This document shows positions 48,664-56,973 of a DNA stretch of 64,000 bases, piece by piece. Under the pieces are notes generated by a model. The model worked only from the letters and a program-made list of their open reading frames with translations, did no database searches and was not told where the DNA came from. Origin of the DNA: Acidimicrobiaceae bacterium (GTDB lineage Bacteria > Actinomycetota > Acidimicrobiia > Acidimicrobiales > Poriferisodalaceae). The translations under genes were made by a program, and so were the position numbers. Numbering within the stretch: the stretch's first letter is position 1; every line of letters starts with the position of its first letter. The DNA lies in the NCBI GenBank assembly GCA_026713105.1, contig JAPOPC010000016.1:1-64000 (forward strand). Reading direction: 5' to 3'.

Positions 48664-49857
48664 TCAGAGCCCAGATGTGTCGCCGCCGGGGTCGAAGAAG
48701 GTTCGGCCGGCCAATTCCATGACGGGCATGGCAACCATGAAGTGGGCCGACGCCGTCTGGGCATCACGCAGGTGGCGCTGAAGCGGCGACGCCTCGAACA
48801 CGGCCGTGCCGCCAACGGCGGAATTCATGGATTGCGCGACTCGCAAGCTCGTCTGCATGGCGTGGGTGGTGGCAGTGCGCAGATTCCGCCTGATCTCCAG
48901 GTCTGCCAGCCCGTGCTGCGCTCGTTCCCACGCGGCACCGATCTCCGCGTACAGCAGCGTGCGGGCGGCCCGCACTTCGGTGTCGGCAACTGCCACAGCC
49001 GAGTGGAGCGACGGCCGCTGGCCGAGCGTGCGACGGGAGCCTTGGGGCACCTTCGACCTGGCGACCTCGATGACCTCGTCGACACAGGCACGGGCCATGC
49101 CCAAAGCGATCGCACCGATCGGCAGCGCCAGCAGGCCGAACAGCGGCATGCGATACAGCGGAGCGGCTGCGTACGGAGACTTCAGGATGGCGCGCTCATA
49201 CGCAATGCGGTCAGCAGGAAGCCAGATGTTGTCGGCTTCGAAGGTGCTCGAACCCGAGCCTCGCAGCCCGCTGGTGTACCAGTCGTCGTGGAGCACGATG
49301 TCTTCGGGACGGAAGAAGGCCCGTCCCAGCGCCGGCTGCCCAGAATCGGTCGACTGGCCGCCGTCGATCTGCACGCCACCGGAAATCCACTCGGCGTTGT
49401 GAGAGCCCGACGCCCATGCCCAGCGGCCCTTCACGATGTACCCCTCCGCGCCGTCAGGCCCCGCGGCAGCGGTGGCTGTCCCCGAGGGCGCGAACACCCC
49501 GGCGGTGATGACATCGGGGTCCGCCAGCACCTGCGCAAGCTGGGCGGGCTCCAGCGCGGCGAACATGATCTGCGATGTGGAACCGATGAAGGTGCACCAC
49601 GCCGCCGACGCGTTGCCCATCGCCAGTATTTCGCTGATCTCGGCCACGACAGCCGGCGACAGTCCCATCCCGCCGAGCGCCGGCGGCACCAGGGTCCGGT
49701 AGAAGCCGTCAGCCGCAAGAGCTTCAGCCAAGTCTTGAGGGAGTTGCCGGAGCCGGTCGATCTCGACGCTTCGCTCTTTCAGCGTGGGGATCCACTCCGC
49801 CGCGAGCGCCAGCATCTTGTCGCTCGCAGCACCGTCGGTCGCCTCAGTCCCCGCCAT
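48664..49857 (-). CDS. Acyl-CoA dehydrogenase-like flavin monooxygenase/dehydrogenase
   Basis: 397 aa. It has the acyl-CoA dehydrogenase fold, but with the C-terminal type-2 domain seen in flavin-dependent hydroxylases (HpaB/HsaA/DszC-like): TLVPPALGGMGLSPAVVAEI, GRWAWASGSHNAEWISGG, DDWYTSGLRGSGSSTFEADN, then FEASPLQRHLRDAQTASAHF. It lacks the clear catalytic Glu region of true FadE enzymes as far as I can see, so oxygenation with a partner flavin reductase is plausible. The start ATG lies in a duplicated 74-bp segment that repeats its own ribosome-binding site and start. It follows the Ldh-type dehydrogenase gene. Confidence 0.78.
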   Translation of the reverse strand: MAGTEATDGAASDKMLALAAEWIPTLKERSVEIDRLRQLPQDLAEALAADGFYRTLVPPALGGMGLSPAVVAEISEILAMGNASAAWCTFIGSTSQIMFAALEPAQLAQVLADPDVITAGVFAPSGTATAAAGPDGAEGYIVKGRWAWASGSHNAEWISGGVQIDGGQSTDSGQPALGRAFFRPEDIVLHDDWYTSGLRGSGSSTFEADNIWLPADRIAYERAILKSPYAAAPLYRMPLFGLLALPIGAIALGMARACVDEVIEVARSKVPQGSRRTLGQRPSLHSAVAVADTEVRAARTLLYAEIGAAWERAQHGLADLEIRRNLRTATTHAMQTSLRVAQSMNSAVGGTAVFEASPLQRHLRDAQTASAHFMVAMPVMELAGRTFFDPGGDTSGL

Positions 49858-49950
49858 TACGAGCCTCCTGCGGGCCGGCCCGGCCGCGGGAAGGGCAGTG
49901 CCAGCACTGCCGCCGCTTCAGTCCCTGCCATTACGAGCCTCCTGCGGGAC
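49847..49950. repeat. 74-bp-period duplication of a stop/RBS/start region with an intervening mini-ORF
   Basis: The minus-strand block GCAGGAGGCTCGTAATGGC plus flanking bases (about 30 nt) occurs twice, with ATGs at 49857 and 49931. The upstream copy places a 24-codon ORF (MAGTEAAAVLALPFPRPG onward, 49857-49931) between the Ldh gene stop and the acyl-CoA dehydrogenase-like start, each junction being TAATG. It arose by duplicating the start of the downstream gene. Confidence 0.8.
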
Positions 49951-51079
49951 TGGCATCGGTTACGGCCGCTAGGTCGAACGGCACGCCGAGTTCATCGCCG
50001 ACACGGCTCAGCGAGCGCACCACCGATGCGGGATAGCTCACCGTGCCGGCGGCGGTGCGCCGGTCCATCTCGAGTTGTTCGAGTTCGCCCGGCAGGTAGA
50101 CGGTCTGGCCTGGCAGCACGTCCTCTTCACCGGCGGCGCGGATCTGGGCGACCATGTCCTCGATGTCGTCGTAGTACTCCTCACGGTCCCGGAACACGCC
50201 AGGGTCCATCAGCAGGAAGAACTGACCGCGCCGTCCCACAGCCACATCACCGGTGTGGGCAGATCCAGCCAAGATGCCTGCGGCGATGTTGGAAGCCGTG
50301 ATCATGCCGATGCCCTTGTAGCCGCCGATAGCAGGCACGATGCCGCGCATCGCCACGTCGGGATCGACGGTGGGATTGCCGTCGCGGTCCAGGAAACCCC
50401 ACTCGACGGGAATGTCCCGTCCCTCCGAGCGAGCCCGCAGCACTTTGCCGAGCGCGACGGGGGTGATCGCCATGTCGAGCACGATCGGCGGCTCGTCGCG
50501 GCGGGGGAACGTCCACACGATGGGGTTGTTGCCGAACAGCTTGCGGCGGCTGCCGAACGGTGCCAGGTTCGGCACCGAGGTGGTCGTTCCGTAGCAGACG
50601 AAGCCGGCTTCGGCGGCGTGATAGGGGTAGTTCGCACCGCAGCCCCAGTCGTTGGAGTTGCGGATCACGCCCACCACCAAGCCGCTCTCGGTGGCGGCCT
50701 CGATGAGCTGCTCCATGAATCGGGTAATCACGAGCTGGCCGAGCCCGTGATGCCCGTCGGCCACGAGGACCGATGGCGTCCGGGTCACGATCTCGCACTG
50801 GGCCGTCGGGTCGGTGGTGCCGTCTCGGAACCAATTCACGTACCAGCTCACCCGCTGAAAGCCGTGCGTGTCGACGCCCCGCCGGTCCGACCAGAGCTGA
50901 TTGTCGACGACGGTTTCCGCGTCATCGGCAGCCATGCCAGCCGCCACATACGCAGCAATGCCCCACGGCCGCAGCTCGTCGAGCCGAAATGACACAGATG
51001 CGCTGTCGTCGCCGTCTGCGGGCCGATCGTCAGGTATCCCCCGCGGCAAATCGTCGGTGTTCGTGGATGTCTCGCTCAT
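49931..51079 (-). CDS. Ldh family oxidoreductase (malate/L-lactate/ureidoglycolate dehydrogenase)
   Basis: 382 aa. NAD(P)-dependent type-2 malate/lactate dehydrogenase (AllD/YlbC/ComC fold). Family marks: DNQLWSDRRGVDTHGFQRV, NSNDWGCGANYPYHAAEAGF (the usual SxHxG region is replaced by NDWGCG), FGNNPIVWTFP and GYKGIGMITASNIAAGILAG. The N-terminal 30 residues are acidic and non-conserved. It oxidises a 2-hydroxy acid such as malate, lactate, ureidoglycolate or sulfolactate; substrate unknown. It lies 66 nt behind the isocitrate/isopropylmalate-type dehydrogenase gene on the same strand. Confidence 0.82.
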   Translation of the reverse strand: MSETSTNTDDLPRGIPDDRPADGDDSASVSFRLDELRPWGIAAYVAAGMAADDAETVVDNQLWSDRRGVDTHGFQRVSWYVNWFRDGTTDPTAQCEIVTRTPSVLVADGHHGLGQLVITRFMEQLIEAATESGLVVGVIRNSNDWGCGANYPYHAAEAGFVCYGTTTSVPNLAPFGSRRKLFGNNPIVWTFPRRDEPPIVLDMAITPVALGKVLRARSEGRDIPVEWGFLDRDGNPTVDPDVAMRGIVPAIGGYKGIGMITASNIAAGILAGSAHTGDVAVGRRGQFFLLMDPGVFRDREEYYDDIEDMVAQIRAAGEEDVLPGQTVYLPGELEQLEMDRRTAAGTVSYPASVVRSLSRVGDELGVPFDLAAVTDASPAGGS

Positions 51080-51145
51080 GTCCCCTTGACTGCCCTTCGG
51101 CCCGGTTGCTTGGGTCGTTCTATCGCTCTCGCCGTCGGTTGCCCG

Positions 51146-52201
51146 CTACAGGGCTTTGATGACGGCGGTGGCGAAGTCCTCGGTACCTGCGGTGCCGCCC
51201 TGATCCGGCGTCAGGCGGTCGCCGTTCTCGTACACCGCTGCCAAGGCGCGATCGAGGCGATCAGCCGGTGGCTCAAGCCCGAGGTGGCGCAGCATCATCT
51301 CGGCTGACTCGAGCGTGGCAGTGGGGTTGATGATGCCCATTCCGGCGATGTCGGGTGCGGTGCCGTGGGCCGACTCGAAGTACGCCCAGTCGTCGCCGTA
51401 ACAACCAGACGGCGCCAGGCCCATGCCGCCGATGGTGCCGGCGCCTTGGTCGGACAGGATGTCGCCGTAGAGGTTCGGCAGCAGCAGCACGTCCAGCTCG
51501 TGCGGTCGCACGACCAGCCGGTGGGCCATGTCGTCGATGATGAACTGCTCGTACTCCAGGCCCGGGTACTCAGAGGCCACCTCGCGGGCGATGTCGCAGA
51601 ACCAGCGATCGGTCGCGGGGAGCATGTTCGTCTTGGCCGAGACGGTCAGCTTGGCACCGCGGCTCAGGGCCAGCTCGGCGGCGAAACGGGTGACCTGCTC
51701 GGTGCCGGGCCGGGTGATGATCTTCGCCGCGAAGCGGCCGCTGGCAGCATCGGGCGGCACGCGGGAGCGGCCTTCGGTCAACCCCGCATCCAGCAGCGCC
51801 TTGGCGGGACCCATGACGCCGACGTACATGTCTTCCAGGTTCTCCCGGACGATCACGTAGTCGATGCCTTCGGGCCGAGCCAACGGGGAGGCATAGCCAG
51901 GGCGCCAGCGCACCGGTCGCACATTTGCGTAGGTGCGCTTGCCCCAGCGCATGAAGCCCGCCCCTGGCGTCGTGCCATTCGACGAGCCGAACAGCACCGT
52001 GTCGGCAGCGTCGATGTGCTCGTCGACCAGTGCTTCTCGTTCGTCGGGTGTCAGCGCTGACAGCTCATCGCCGATCGGCACATGGTCCCAGTCGATGGGC
52101 AGGTCCAACGCGTCCAGCACTCGCAGCGACGCCGCCATCGCTTCGGGCGCGGCGTCATCACCCGGGATCACGCACACCCTGTGCCGCCGCTGGTCGGTCA
52201 T
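51146..52201 (-). CDS. Isocitrate/isopropylmalate dehydrogenase family protein
   Basis: 351 aa, beta-decarboxylating dehydrogenase family. It starts with VCVIPGDDAAPEAMAAS, has DTVLFGSSNGTTPGAG, YANVRPVRWRPG (substrate arginines), YVIVRENLEDMYVGVMGP, MLPATDRWFCDIAREVA with the catalytic Lys replaced or displaced (TNMLP rather than KANV), then SDQGAGTIGGMGLAPSGCYG and FESAHGTAPDIAGMGIINPT. It could be a tartrate, homoisocitrate or isopropylmalate dehydrogenase. The minus-strand TAGCGT 8 nt before the ATG suggests leaderless transcription. Probably the first gene of a three-gene operon with the Ldh-type and acyl-CoA dehydrogenase-like genes. Confidence 0.82.
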   Translation of the reverse strand: MTDQRRHRVCVIPGDDAAPEAMAASLRVLDALDLPIDWDHVPIGDELSALTPDEREALVDEHIDAADTVLFGSSNGTTPGAGFMRWGKRTYANVRPVRWRPGYASPLARPEGIDYVIVRENLEDMYVGVMGPAKALLDAGLTEGRSRVPPDAASGRFAAKIITRPGTEQVTRFAAELALSRGAKLTVSAKTNMLPATDRWFCDIAREVASEYPGLEYEQFIIDDMAHRLVVRPHELDVLLLPNLYGDILSDQGAGTIGGMGLAPSGCYGDDWAYFESAHGTAPDIAGMGIINPTATLESAEMMLRHLGLEPPADRLDRALAAVYENGDRLTPDQGGTAGTEDFATAVIKAL

Positions 52202-52209
52202 GCCCGCTG

Positions 52210-52215
52210 ACGCTA
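52210..52215 (-). promoter_or_regulatory. Possible leaderless -10 box of the beta-decarboxylating dehydrogenase operon
   Basis: TAGCGT on the minus strand, 8 nt before the ATG at 52201; identical in sequence to the box before the shikimate kinase gene. Confidence 0.4.
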
Positions 52216-52249
52216 CGCGGCAGGGCCGGCAGCCGCGCTGCCGGGGCGA

Positions 52250-52780
52250 CTACCAGCTGGGCTTGACGACCATCACCACGATCGCGGCAACGATGACCAG
52301 GTTGCTCACCGCACTCCATAGCTCAGCCCGCCGCCGCAGCCGCTCAGCGTCGCCTGCTCGTTGGGGACCGTCGTCCAATGCTGCGGCGAGCTTGGCGGCC
52401 GTTGGACGCAGCGCACCGTGCGCGATGGCCAGCCAAGCGAAGTACGGGACGAACGCAATCGTCACCCAGTCCTGCTGGAAGTTCCAAGGCCCGATGATCA
52501 CGGCGACGACGCCGGCGATGCCGGCTAGGTATGCCGCTATGTCGATGAGACGGTTGGAGGCGAATTCAAACGAACGCCGGACGGCCGCTGCCGCGTCTGG
52601 TCCTTCGGTCCAGGCGCGCCGCAGCATGACGGTACCCACGGCGCTGCCGCCGAAGCCCACTACTGCACTGGCCAGATGGACCACGAGGACTGCCTGATAC
52701 CAGCCTGAGTCCACTCCCGCGCCGAGTAGCGATCCGCTGATGCCAAGTGTCATGACCACGAGTATCGCCGCCTCTCGCAC
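52250..52780 (-). CDS. Four-TM membrane protein, DUF2269-like
   Basis: 176 aa (GTG at 52780; an ATG at 52753 is possible). Hydrophobic segments lie at about 5-25, 28-50 (YQAVLVVHLASAVVGFGGSA), 82-105 (IDIAAYLAGIAGVVAVIIGP), 110-128 and 152-172 (LVIVAAIVVMVVKPSW). The VHLASAVVGFGG and WV.IAFVPY patterns resemble predicted integral membrane proteins of the DUF2269 group. No function known. Divergent from the CO dehydrogenase operon, with 120 nt between. Confidence 0.65.
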   Translation of the reverse strand: MREAAILVVMTLGISGSLLGAGVDSGWYQAVLVVHLASAVVGFGGSAVGTVMLRRAWTEGPDAAAAVRRSFEFASNRLIDIAAYLAGIAGVVAVIIGPWNFQQDWVTIAFVPYFAWLAIAHGALRPTAAKLAAALDDGPQRAGDAERLRRRAELWSAVSNLVIVAAIVVMVVKPSW

Positions 52781-52900
52781 AAACCCGAACGCGGGCGTCT
52801 CCAGCGATGGCTCGATTGGGTCCGTTATGAGCGTCCCGGCGAGCAGTGGTAAGTTCGCAGTGCCGCAGACACGGCCGGATCTCCGGGGGAAGGGGTATCC

Positions 52901-53155
52901 ATGCCGATCGAGTCATCAGGCCACAGCGCTGGCAACCCAAGGCTGTATGAGGTCATCGAGGGTGCGCCCAAGGAAGGCGCGAGCCCGACGATCTGGGCGT
53001 GGCCGCAGATCATCGACTATCTCAAAGTCGCAGGTCAGCCGGTCCAAGGACCGTGGCCGCCACACCAGGAGCGACGGCCGGATCCCGACGACGAGTCGAT
53101 GCCGCGAGCTGTGCCGGACCCACAGGGACCTGGCGCACAGCCGACAGGAGGCTGA
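52901..53155 (+). CDS. Small conserved-looking protein at the head of the cox operon
   Basis: 84 aa. ATG preceded by GGGGGAAGGGG. The middle (SPTIWAWPQIIDYLKVAGQP) looks folded; the C-terminal half is Pro-rich, acidic and probably disordered (PPHQERRPDPDDES). No family recognised. Its stop is 3 nt before coxM and it shares the coxM Shine-Dalgarno region, so it is translated as the first gene of the CO dehydrogenase transcript. It may be a regulator, chaperone or simply a leader ORF. Confidence 0.55.
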   Translation: MPIESSGHSAGNPRLYEVIEGAPKEGASPTIWAWPQIIDYLKVAGQPVQGPWPPHQERRPDPDDESMPRAVPDPQGPGAQPTGG

Positions 53156-53158
53156 GGC

Positions 53159-54034
53159 ATGTACCCATCCCGCTTCCGCTATGAAGCCCCCTCGACAGTC
53201 GCTGAGGCCATCGGATTGCTCGCCGCGGCAGACGGCGAGGCAAAGATCCTGGCCGGAGGCCAGAGCCTCATCCCGATGATGAAGCTGCGATTTGCCGCTC
53301 CGGCGATGATCGTGGACATCAACGGCATCGGCGGTCTCAACTACCACCGGGCCGATGGCGACGGCACCTACCGCATCGGCGCACTGTGCCGTCACGCCGA
53401 TCTCGAGAAATCGGCCTCGCTCGGCGACCATCAGCCCACGATCGCTGCGGCAGCGCCTGTCGTAGCCGACCCGCTCGTACGCACACGAGGAACTCTCGTC
53501 GGCTCGGTGTGCCACGCCGACCCGCAAGGCGACTGGGCTTCGGTGATGGTGTCGCTGGAAGGGGCCATCGTGGCCCAAGGCCCGAACGGGCAACGGTCCA
53601 TTCCGGTCGACGACCTCATCGACGGCCCGTTCCAGACGGTGCTCGCTGCCGACGAGATCGCAGTCGAAGCGGTGGTTCCCGCAGCACGCGGAACCCGGGC
53701 CGGCGGCTACCTCAAGCTCGAGCGCCGTGTCGGCGACTTCGCCACCGTCGGCGTCGCGGTCTCGGTGGAGATGTCGGGCGACAGCGTCGCCAAGGCAGGC
53801 ATCGGGCTGACTGGCGTCGGGCCCGCCACTATCAACGCCTCGGGCGCGGCGGCGGCTCTGGTCGGCACGTCACTTGAGGCCGACGCCGTGGACGCAGCGG
53901 CCCAGCTCGCCGCCGAAGCGGCCCAGCCCCGCTCCGACCATCGAGGAAGCGCCGACTACAAGCGCCACGTCGTCGCAACGTTCGTGCGACGCATCGGCGC
54001 GCAAATCCAGCGGTCTGAACAGAAGGCGGCCTGA
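53159..54034 (+). CDS. coxM: Carbon monoxide dehydrogenase medium (FAD) subunit
   Basis: 291 aa. FAD-binding flavoprotein of molybdenum hydroxylases. It opens with [23 protein letters not shown] motif 1 is [15 protein letters not shown] and motif 2 is [17 protein letters not shown], then [19 protein letters not shown]. It takes electrons from the CoxS iron-sulfur clusters and passes them on toward the respiratory chain. AGGAGG lies 8-13 nt upstream. Gene order M-S-L is that of Form I CO dehydrogenases. It is separated from coxS by 1 nt. Confidence 0.9.
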   Translation: MYPSRFRYEAPSTVAEAIGLLAAADGEAKILAGGQSLIPMMKLRFAAPAMIVDINGIGGLNYHRADGDGTYRIGALCRHADLEKSASLGDHQPTIAAAAPVVADPLVRTRGTLVGSVCHADPQGDWASVMVSLEGAIVAQGPNGQRSIPVDDLIDGPFQTVLAADEIAVEAVVPAARGTRAGGYLKLERRVGDFATVGVAVSVEMSGDSVAKAGIGLTGVGPATINASGAAAALVGTSLEADAVDAAAQLAAEAAQPRSDHRGSADYKRHVVATFVRRIGAQIQRSEQKAA

Positions 54035-54035
54035 C

Positions 54036-54590
54036 ATGAGCACGTTGTTCGAAGAGGTCCCGCCGAGCTTCGGTGACGATGTGCCGGTTCGCCGGCTGGA
54101 ATTGACCGTGAACGGCGAACGCCGCGCCGCCGATGTCGAACCGCGGCTGCTGCTGGCACACCTGCTGCGCAACGGCTTCCGCCTGACGGGCACCCACACC
54201 GGCTGCGACACGACCAACTGCGGCGCCTGCACGGTGCTCTACGACGGCGTGCCCGTCAAGAGCTGCACGATGTTCGCTGTTCAAGCCGACGGCCACGAGA
54301 TCCTCACCGTTGAAGGTCTTGCGACCGCCAGCGAGCTGCACCCGATCCAGGAGGGCTTCAAGGACGAACACGGCCTGCAGTGCGGCTTCTGCACTCCGGG
54401 AATGATGCTCAGCGCCAAGGCCCTGCTCGAAGAGAACCCGAACCCAACCGAGGATGAGATCCGCTGGGCACTGTCGGGGAACTTGTGCCGCTGTACCGGC
54501 TACCAGAACATCGTCAAAGCGGTGATGTGGGCCGCCGAGAAGCTGGGTGGCGGCACAGCCGGCAGCGATGAGGCCGGAGAGGAAGGCTGA
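54036..54590 (+). CDS. coxS: Carbon monoxide dehydrogenase small (2Fe-2S) subunit
   Basis: 184 aa from the ATG at 54036 (AGAAGGCGG upstream). Two 2Fe-2S clusters: the plant-ferredoxin type with [12 protein letters not shown] and KSC, and the C-terminal four-helix type with [10 protein letters not shown] and [10 protein letters not shown]. It transfers electrons from the molybdenum centre in CoxL to FAD in CoxM. The N-terminus is about 20 residues longer than usual, and a Gly/Glu-rich tail follows the last cluster. The stop is 1 nt before the coxL ATG. Confidence 0.92.
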   Translation: MSTLFEEVPPSFGDDVPVRRLELTVNGERRAADVEPRLLLAHLLRNGFRLTGTHTGCDTTNCGACTVLYDGVPVKSCTMFAVQADGHEILTVEGLATASELHPIQEGFKDEHGLQCGFCTPGMMLSAKALLEENPNPTEDEIRWALSGNLCRCTGYQNIVKAVMWAAEKLGGGTAGSDEAGEEG

Positions 54591-54591
54591 G

Positions 54592-56973
54592 ATGGCGCTC
54601 GACGAGATCAAGATCGGCGGCCTCGGCGCCAGTCGGCGCCGGGTCGAAGACAATCGCTTCATCCGCGGCAAGGGCAACTACATCGACGACATTGCCCTGC
54701 CCGGGATGCTGCACATGGAGATCCTGCGCAGCCCGCTCGCCCACGCCCGCATCCGCTCCATCGACGTCAGTGCCGCCTGGGCCATCCCGGGCGTTCGCAT
54801 GGTGCTCACCGGAGAGATGCTGGCCGCCCGGAATCTGGCATGGATGCCGACGCTCTCCTATGACACCCAGGCCGTTCTCGCCACCGACAAGGTCAGATTC
54901 CAAGGCCAAGAAGTGGCCTGCGTCGTTGCTGACGACCCCTACATCGCGAAGGACGGCTGCGAGGCCATCGTCGTCGACTACGAGCCGCTGCCGCCGATCG
55001 TCAACCCGAGCCAAGCAAAGGCCCCTGACGCCCCGCTGATCCGCGACGACAAGACCGGTCAGGACTCCAACGTGGTGTTCGACTGGGAGGTCGGCGACCG
55101 CGAGGGCACCGACCGTGCCTTCGCCGGGGCTGACGTGGTCTCGGCCATCGAAATGCACTACCCGCGCTCGCACCCGTCGCCCATTGAGGCGTGCGGCTCG
55201 ATCGCGGACTTCAACCGGGCGACCTCGAAGCTCACCGTGTACATGACCACCCAGGCGCCGCACATCATCCGGGCTGCGGTGGCGCTGGTGGCCGAGTTGC
55301 CCGAGCACATGATCCGCATCGTCTCGCCCGATCTCGGCGGCGGCTTCGGCAACAAGGTGCCGGTGTATCCCGGCTACGTCGTGTCGATCCTGGCGTCGAT
55401 CCTGCTCGAATGCCCGGTCAAGTGGATCGAGGACAAGAGCGGGAACCTCATCTCGACGGGATTCGGCCGCGACATCTACCTCAAAGGCGAGATGGCGCTG
55501 CGAAGCGACGGTCGGATGCTCGGCGTGCGCATGCACACCGACTCCGATCACGGTGCGTTCTTCTCCGATGCTCAGCCGAGCAAGTTCAAGATCGGCCTGA
55601 TGCACTCGGCTTTCAGCTGTTACGACATTCCGACCGCCCATCTCACCGCCCAAGGCGTCTACACCAATAAGGCGCCGGGAGGGGTCGCGTATCGGTGCTC
55701 GTTCCGTGTCACCGAGGCGATGTACTTCCAAGAACGCATGGTGCAGGCCGCCGCCGCCGACCTCGGCATGGATCAGGCCGAGTTCCGTCGCATCAACCTG
55801 GTGCGAGACGACGACTTCCCCCATCGCACGCCCTGGGGCTTCCTTACCGACTCCGGCCAGTACCAAAAGTGCCTCGACCTCGGCCTCGAAGCGATCGGTT
55901 ACGAGGACTTCCTGGCCCAGAAGGAGGAAGCGCGCCAGCGGGGCCGACTGCTGGGCATCGGCATCTCGACCATGACTGAGCCGCTGGGGGCCGGCAACAG
56001 CCGCGAATACGACATCTTGGGCATCAAGATGTTCGACTCCGCCGAGCTCAAGGTCCACATGACCGGCAAGGCCTTGCTGCGCACCGGCGCCAAGACTCAA
56101 GGTCAAGGCCACGAGACCACCTGGGCGCAGATCGTCGCTCACGAGTTGGGCATTCCCGCTGAGGACGTGCTCGTCGAGGAGGGCGACACCGACACCGCCC
56201 CATTTGGCATGGGCACCTACGCATCGCGCAGCACGCCGGTGGCCGGTGCAGCCGTAGCCATGGTGTCTCGCAAGATCCGCGCCAAGGCCCGCAAGATCGC
56301 CGCCCACCTGCTCGAGGTGTCCGAAGAGGACATCGAGTGGGAGCTCGGGCGGTTCTCGGTCCGCGGCGCCCCTGATCGAGGCGTGACGATCCAGGAATGC
56401 GCCATCGCCGCCTACAGCAACATGCCCGACGGCATGGAGCCGGGCCTCGAGAACAACGCCTACTACGACCCGCCCAACCTGACGTGGCCGTTCGCCTGTT
56501 ACATAGCGACCGTCGAGGTCGATCCCGAGACCGGGGTGTGGGACGTCCTGCGGGTGGTGGCGGTGGACGACTGCGGCGTGCGCATCAACCCGATGATCGT
56601 CGAGGGCCAGATCATGGGCGGGCTCACCGAGGCCTATGCCATGGCCAACATGCAGTTCATTACCTTCGACGAGGACGGCAACTGCATCGGCTCGAACTAC
56701 ATGGACTACCTGCTGCCGACTGCGTGGGAGACACCGGGTTTCGAGCTCCACGAGGTGGTGACCCCGTGCCCGCACCATCCCATCGGTGCCAAGGGCATCG
56801 GGGAATGCGCCACCGTCGGCGGTCCCGCAGCATTCGTCAACGCCGTCATCGACGCCATCGGCGACGCCGGCGTGCGCAACATCGATATGCCGCTGTTGCC
56901 CGATCGGGTCTATGAGGCCATCACGCAGGGCCACGACATCTCCGGCGCTCCGCCGGTGAAGACGGAGCCATGA
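54592..56973 (+). CDS. coxL: Aerobic carbon monoxide dehydrogenase large subunit, Form I
   Basis: 793 aa. Molybdopterin-cytosine-dinucleotide hydroxylase large subunit. The active-site loop reads AYRCSFR (residues 366-372, Cys369), the signature of Form I enzymes, where the Cys bridges Cu and Mo and CO is oxidised to CO2. Other blocks: VEDNRFIRGKGNYIDDI, RFQGQEVACVVADDPY, DLGGGFGNKVPVYPGYV, TKTQGQGHETTWAQIVAHE-type (here AKTQGQGHETTWAQIVAHEL), and PIGAKGIGECATVGG with the catalytic Glu. It lies between coxS and the XdhC/CoxF-type gene, overlapping the latter by 4 nt (ATGA). Confidence 0.95.
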   Translation: MALDEIKIGGLGASRRRVEDNRFIRGKGNYIDDIALPGMLHMEILRSPLAHARIRSIDVSAAWAIPGVRMVLTGEMLAARNLAWMPTLSYDTQAVLATDKVRFQGQEVACVVADDPYIAKDGCEAIVVDYEPLPPIVNPSQAKAPDAPLIRDDKTGQDSNVVFDWEVGDREGTDRAFAGADVVSAIEMHYPRSHPSPIEACGSIADFNRATSKLTVYMTTQAPHIIRAAVALVAELPEHMIRIVSPDLGGGFGNKVPVYPGYVVSILASILLECPVKWIEDKSGNLISTGFGRDIYLKGEMALRSDGRMLGVRMHTDSDHGAFFSDAQPSKFKIGLMHSAFSCYDIPTAHLTAQGVYTNKAPGGVAYRCSFRVTEAMYFQERMVQAAAADLGMDQAEFRRINLVRDDDFPHRTPWGFLTDSGQYQKCLDLGLEAIGYEDFLAQKEEARQRGRLLGIGISTMTEPLGAGNSREYDILGIKMFDSAELKVHMTGKALLRTGAKTQGQGHETTWAQIVAHELGIPAEDVLVEEGDTDTAPFGMGTYASRSTPVAGAAVAMVSRKIRAKARKIAAHLLEVSEEDIEWELGRFSVRGAPDRGVTIQECAIAAYSNMPDGMEPGLENNAYYDPPNLTWPFACYIATVEVDPETGVWDVLRVVAVDDCGVRINPMIVEGQIMGGLTEAYAMANMQFITFDEDGNCIGSNYMDYLLPTAWETPGFELHEVVTPCPHHPIGAKGIGECATVGGPAAFVNAVIDAIGDAGVRNIDMPLLPDRVYEAITQGHDISGAPPVKTEP

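Noticed and set aside
54514-56934. An 806-codon minus-strand open frame
   Set aside because: It is the antisense shadow of coxL; its translation is His/Arg/Val-rich without motifs, and coxL has full family motifs. GC-rich codon bias opens antisense frames.
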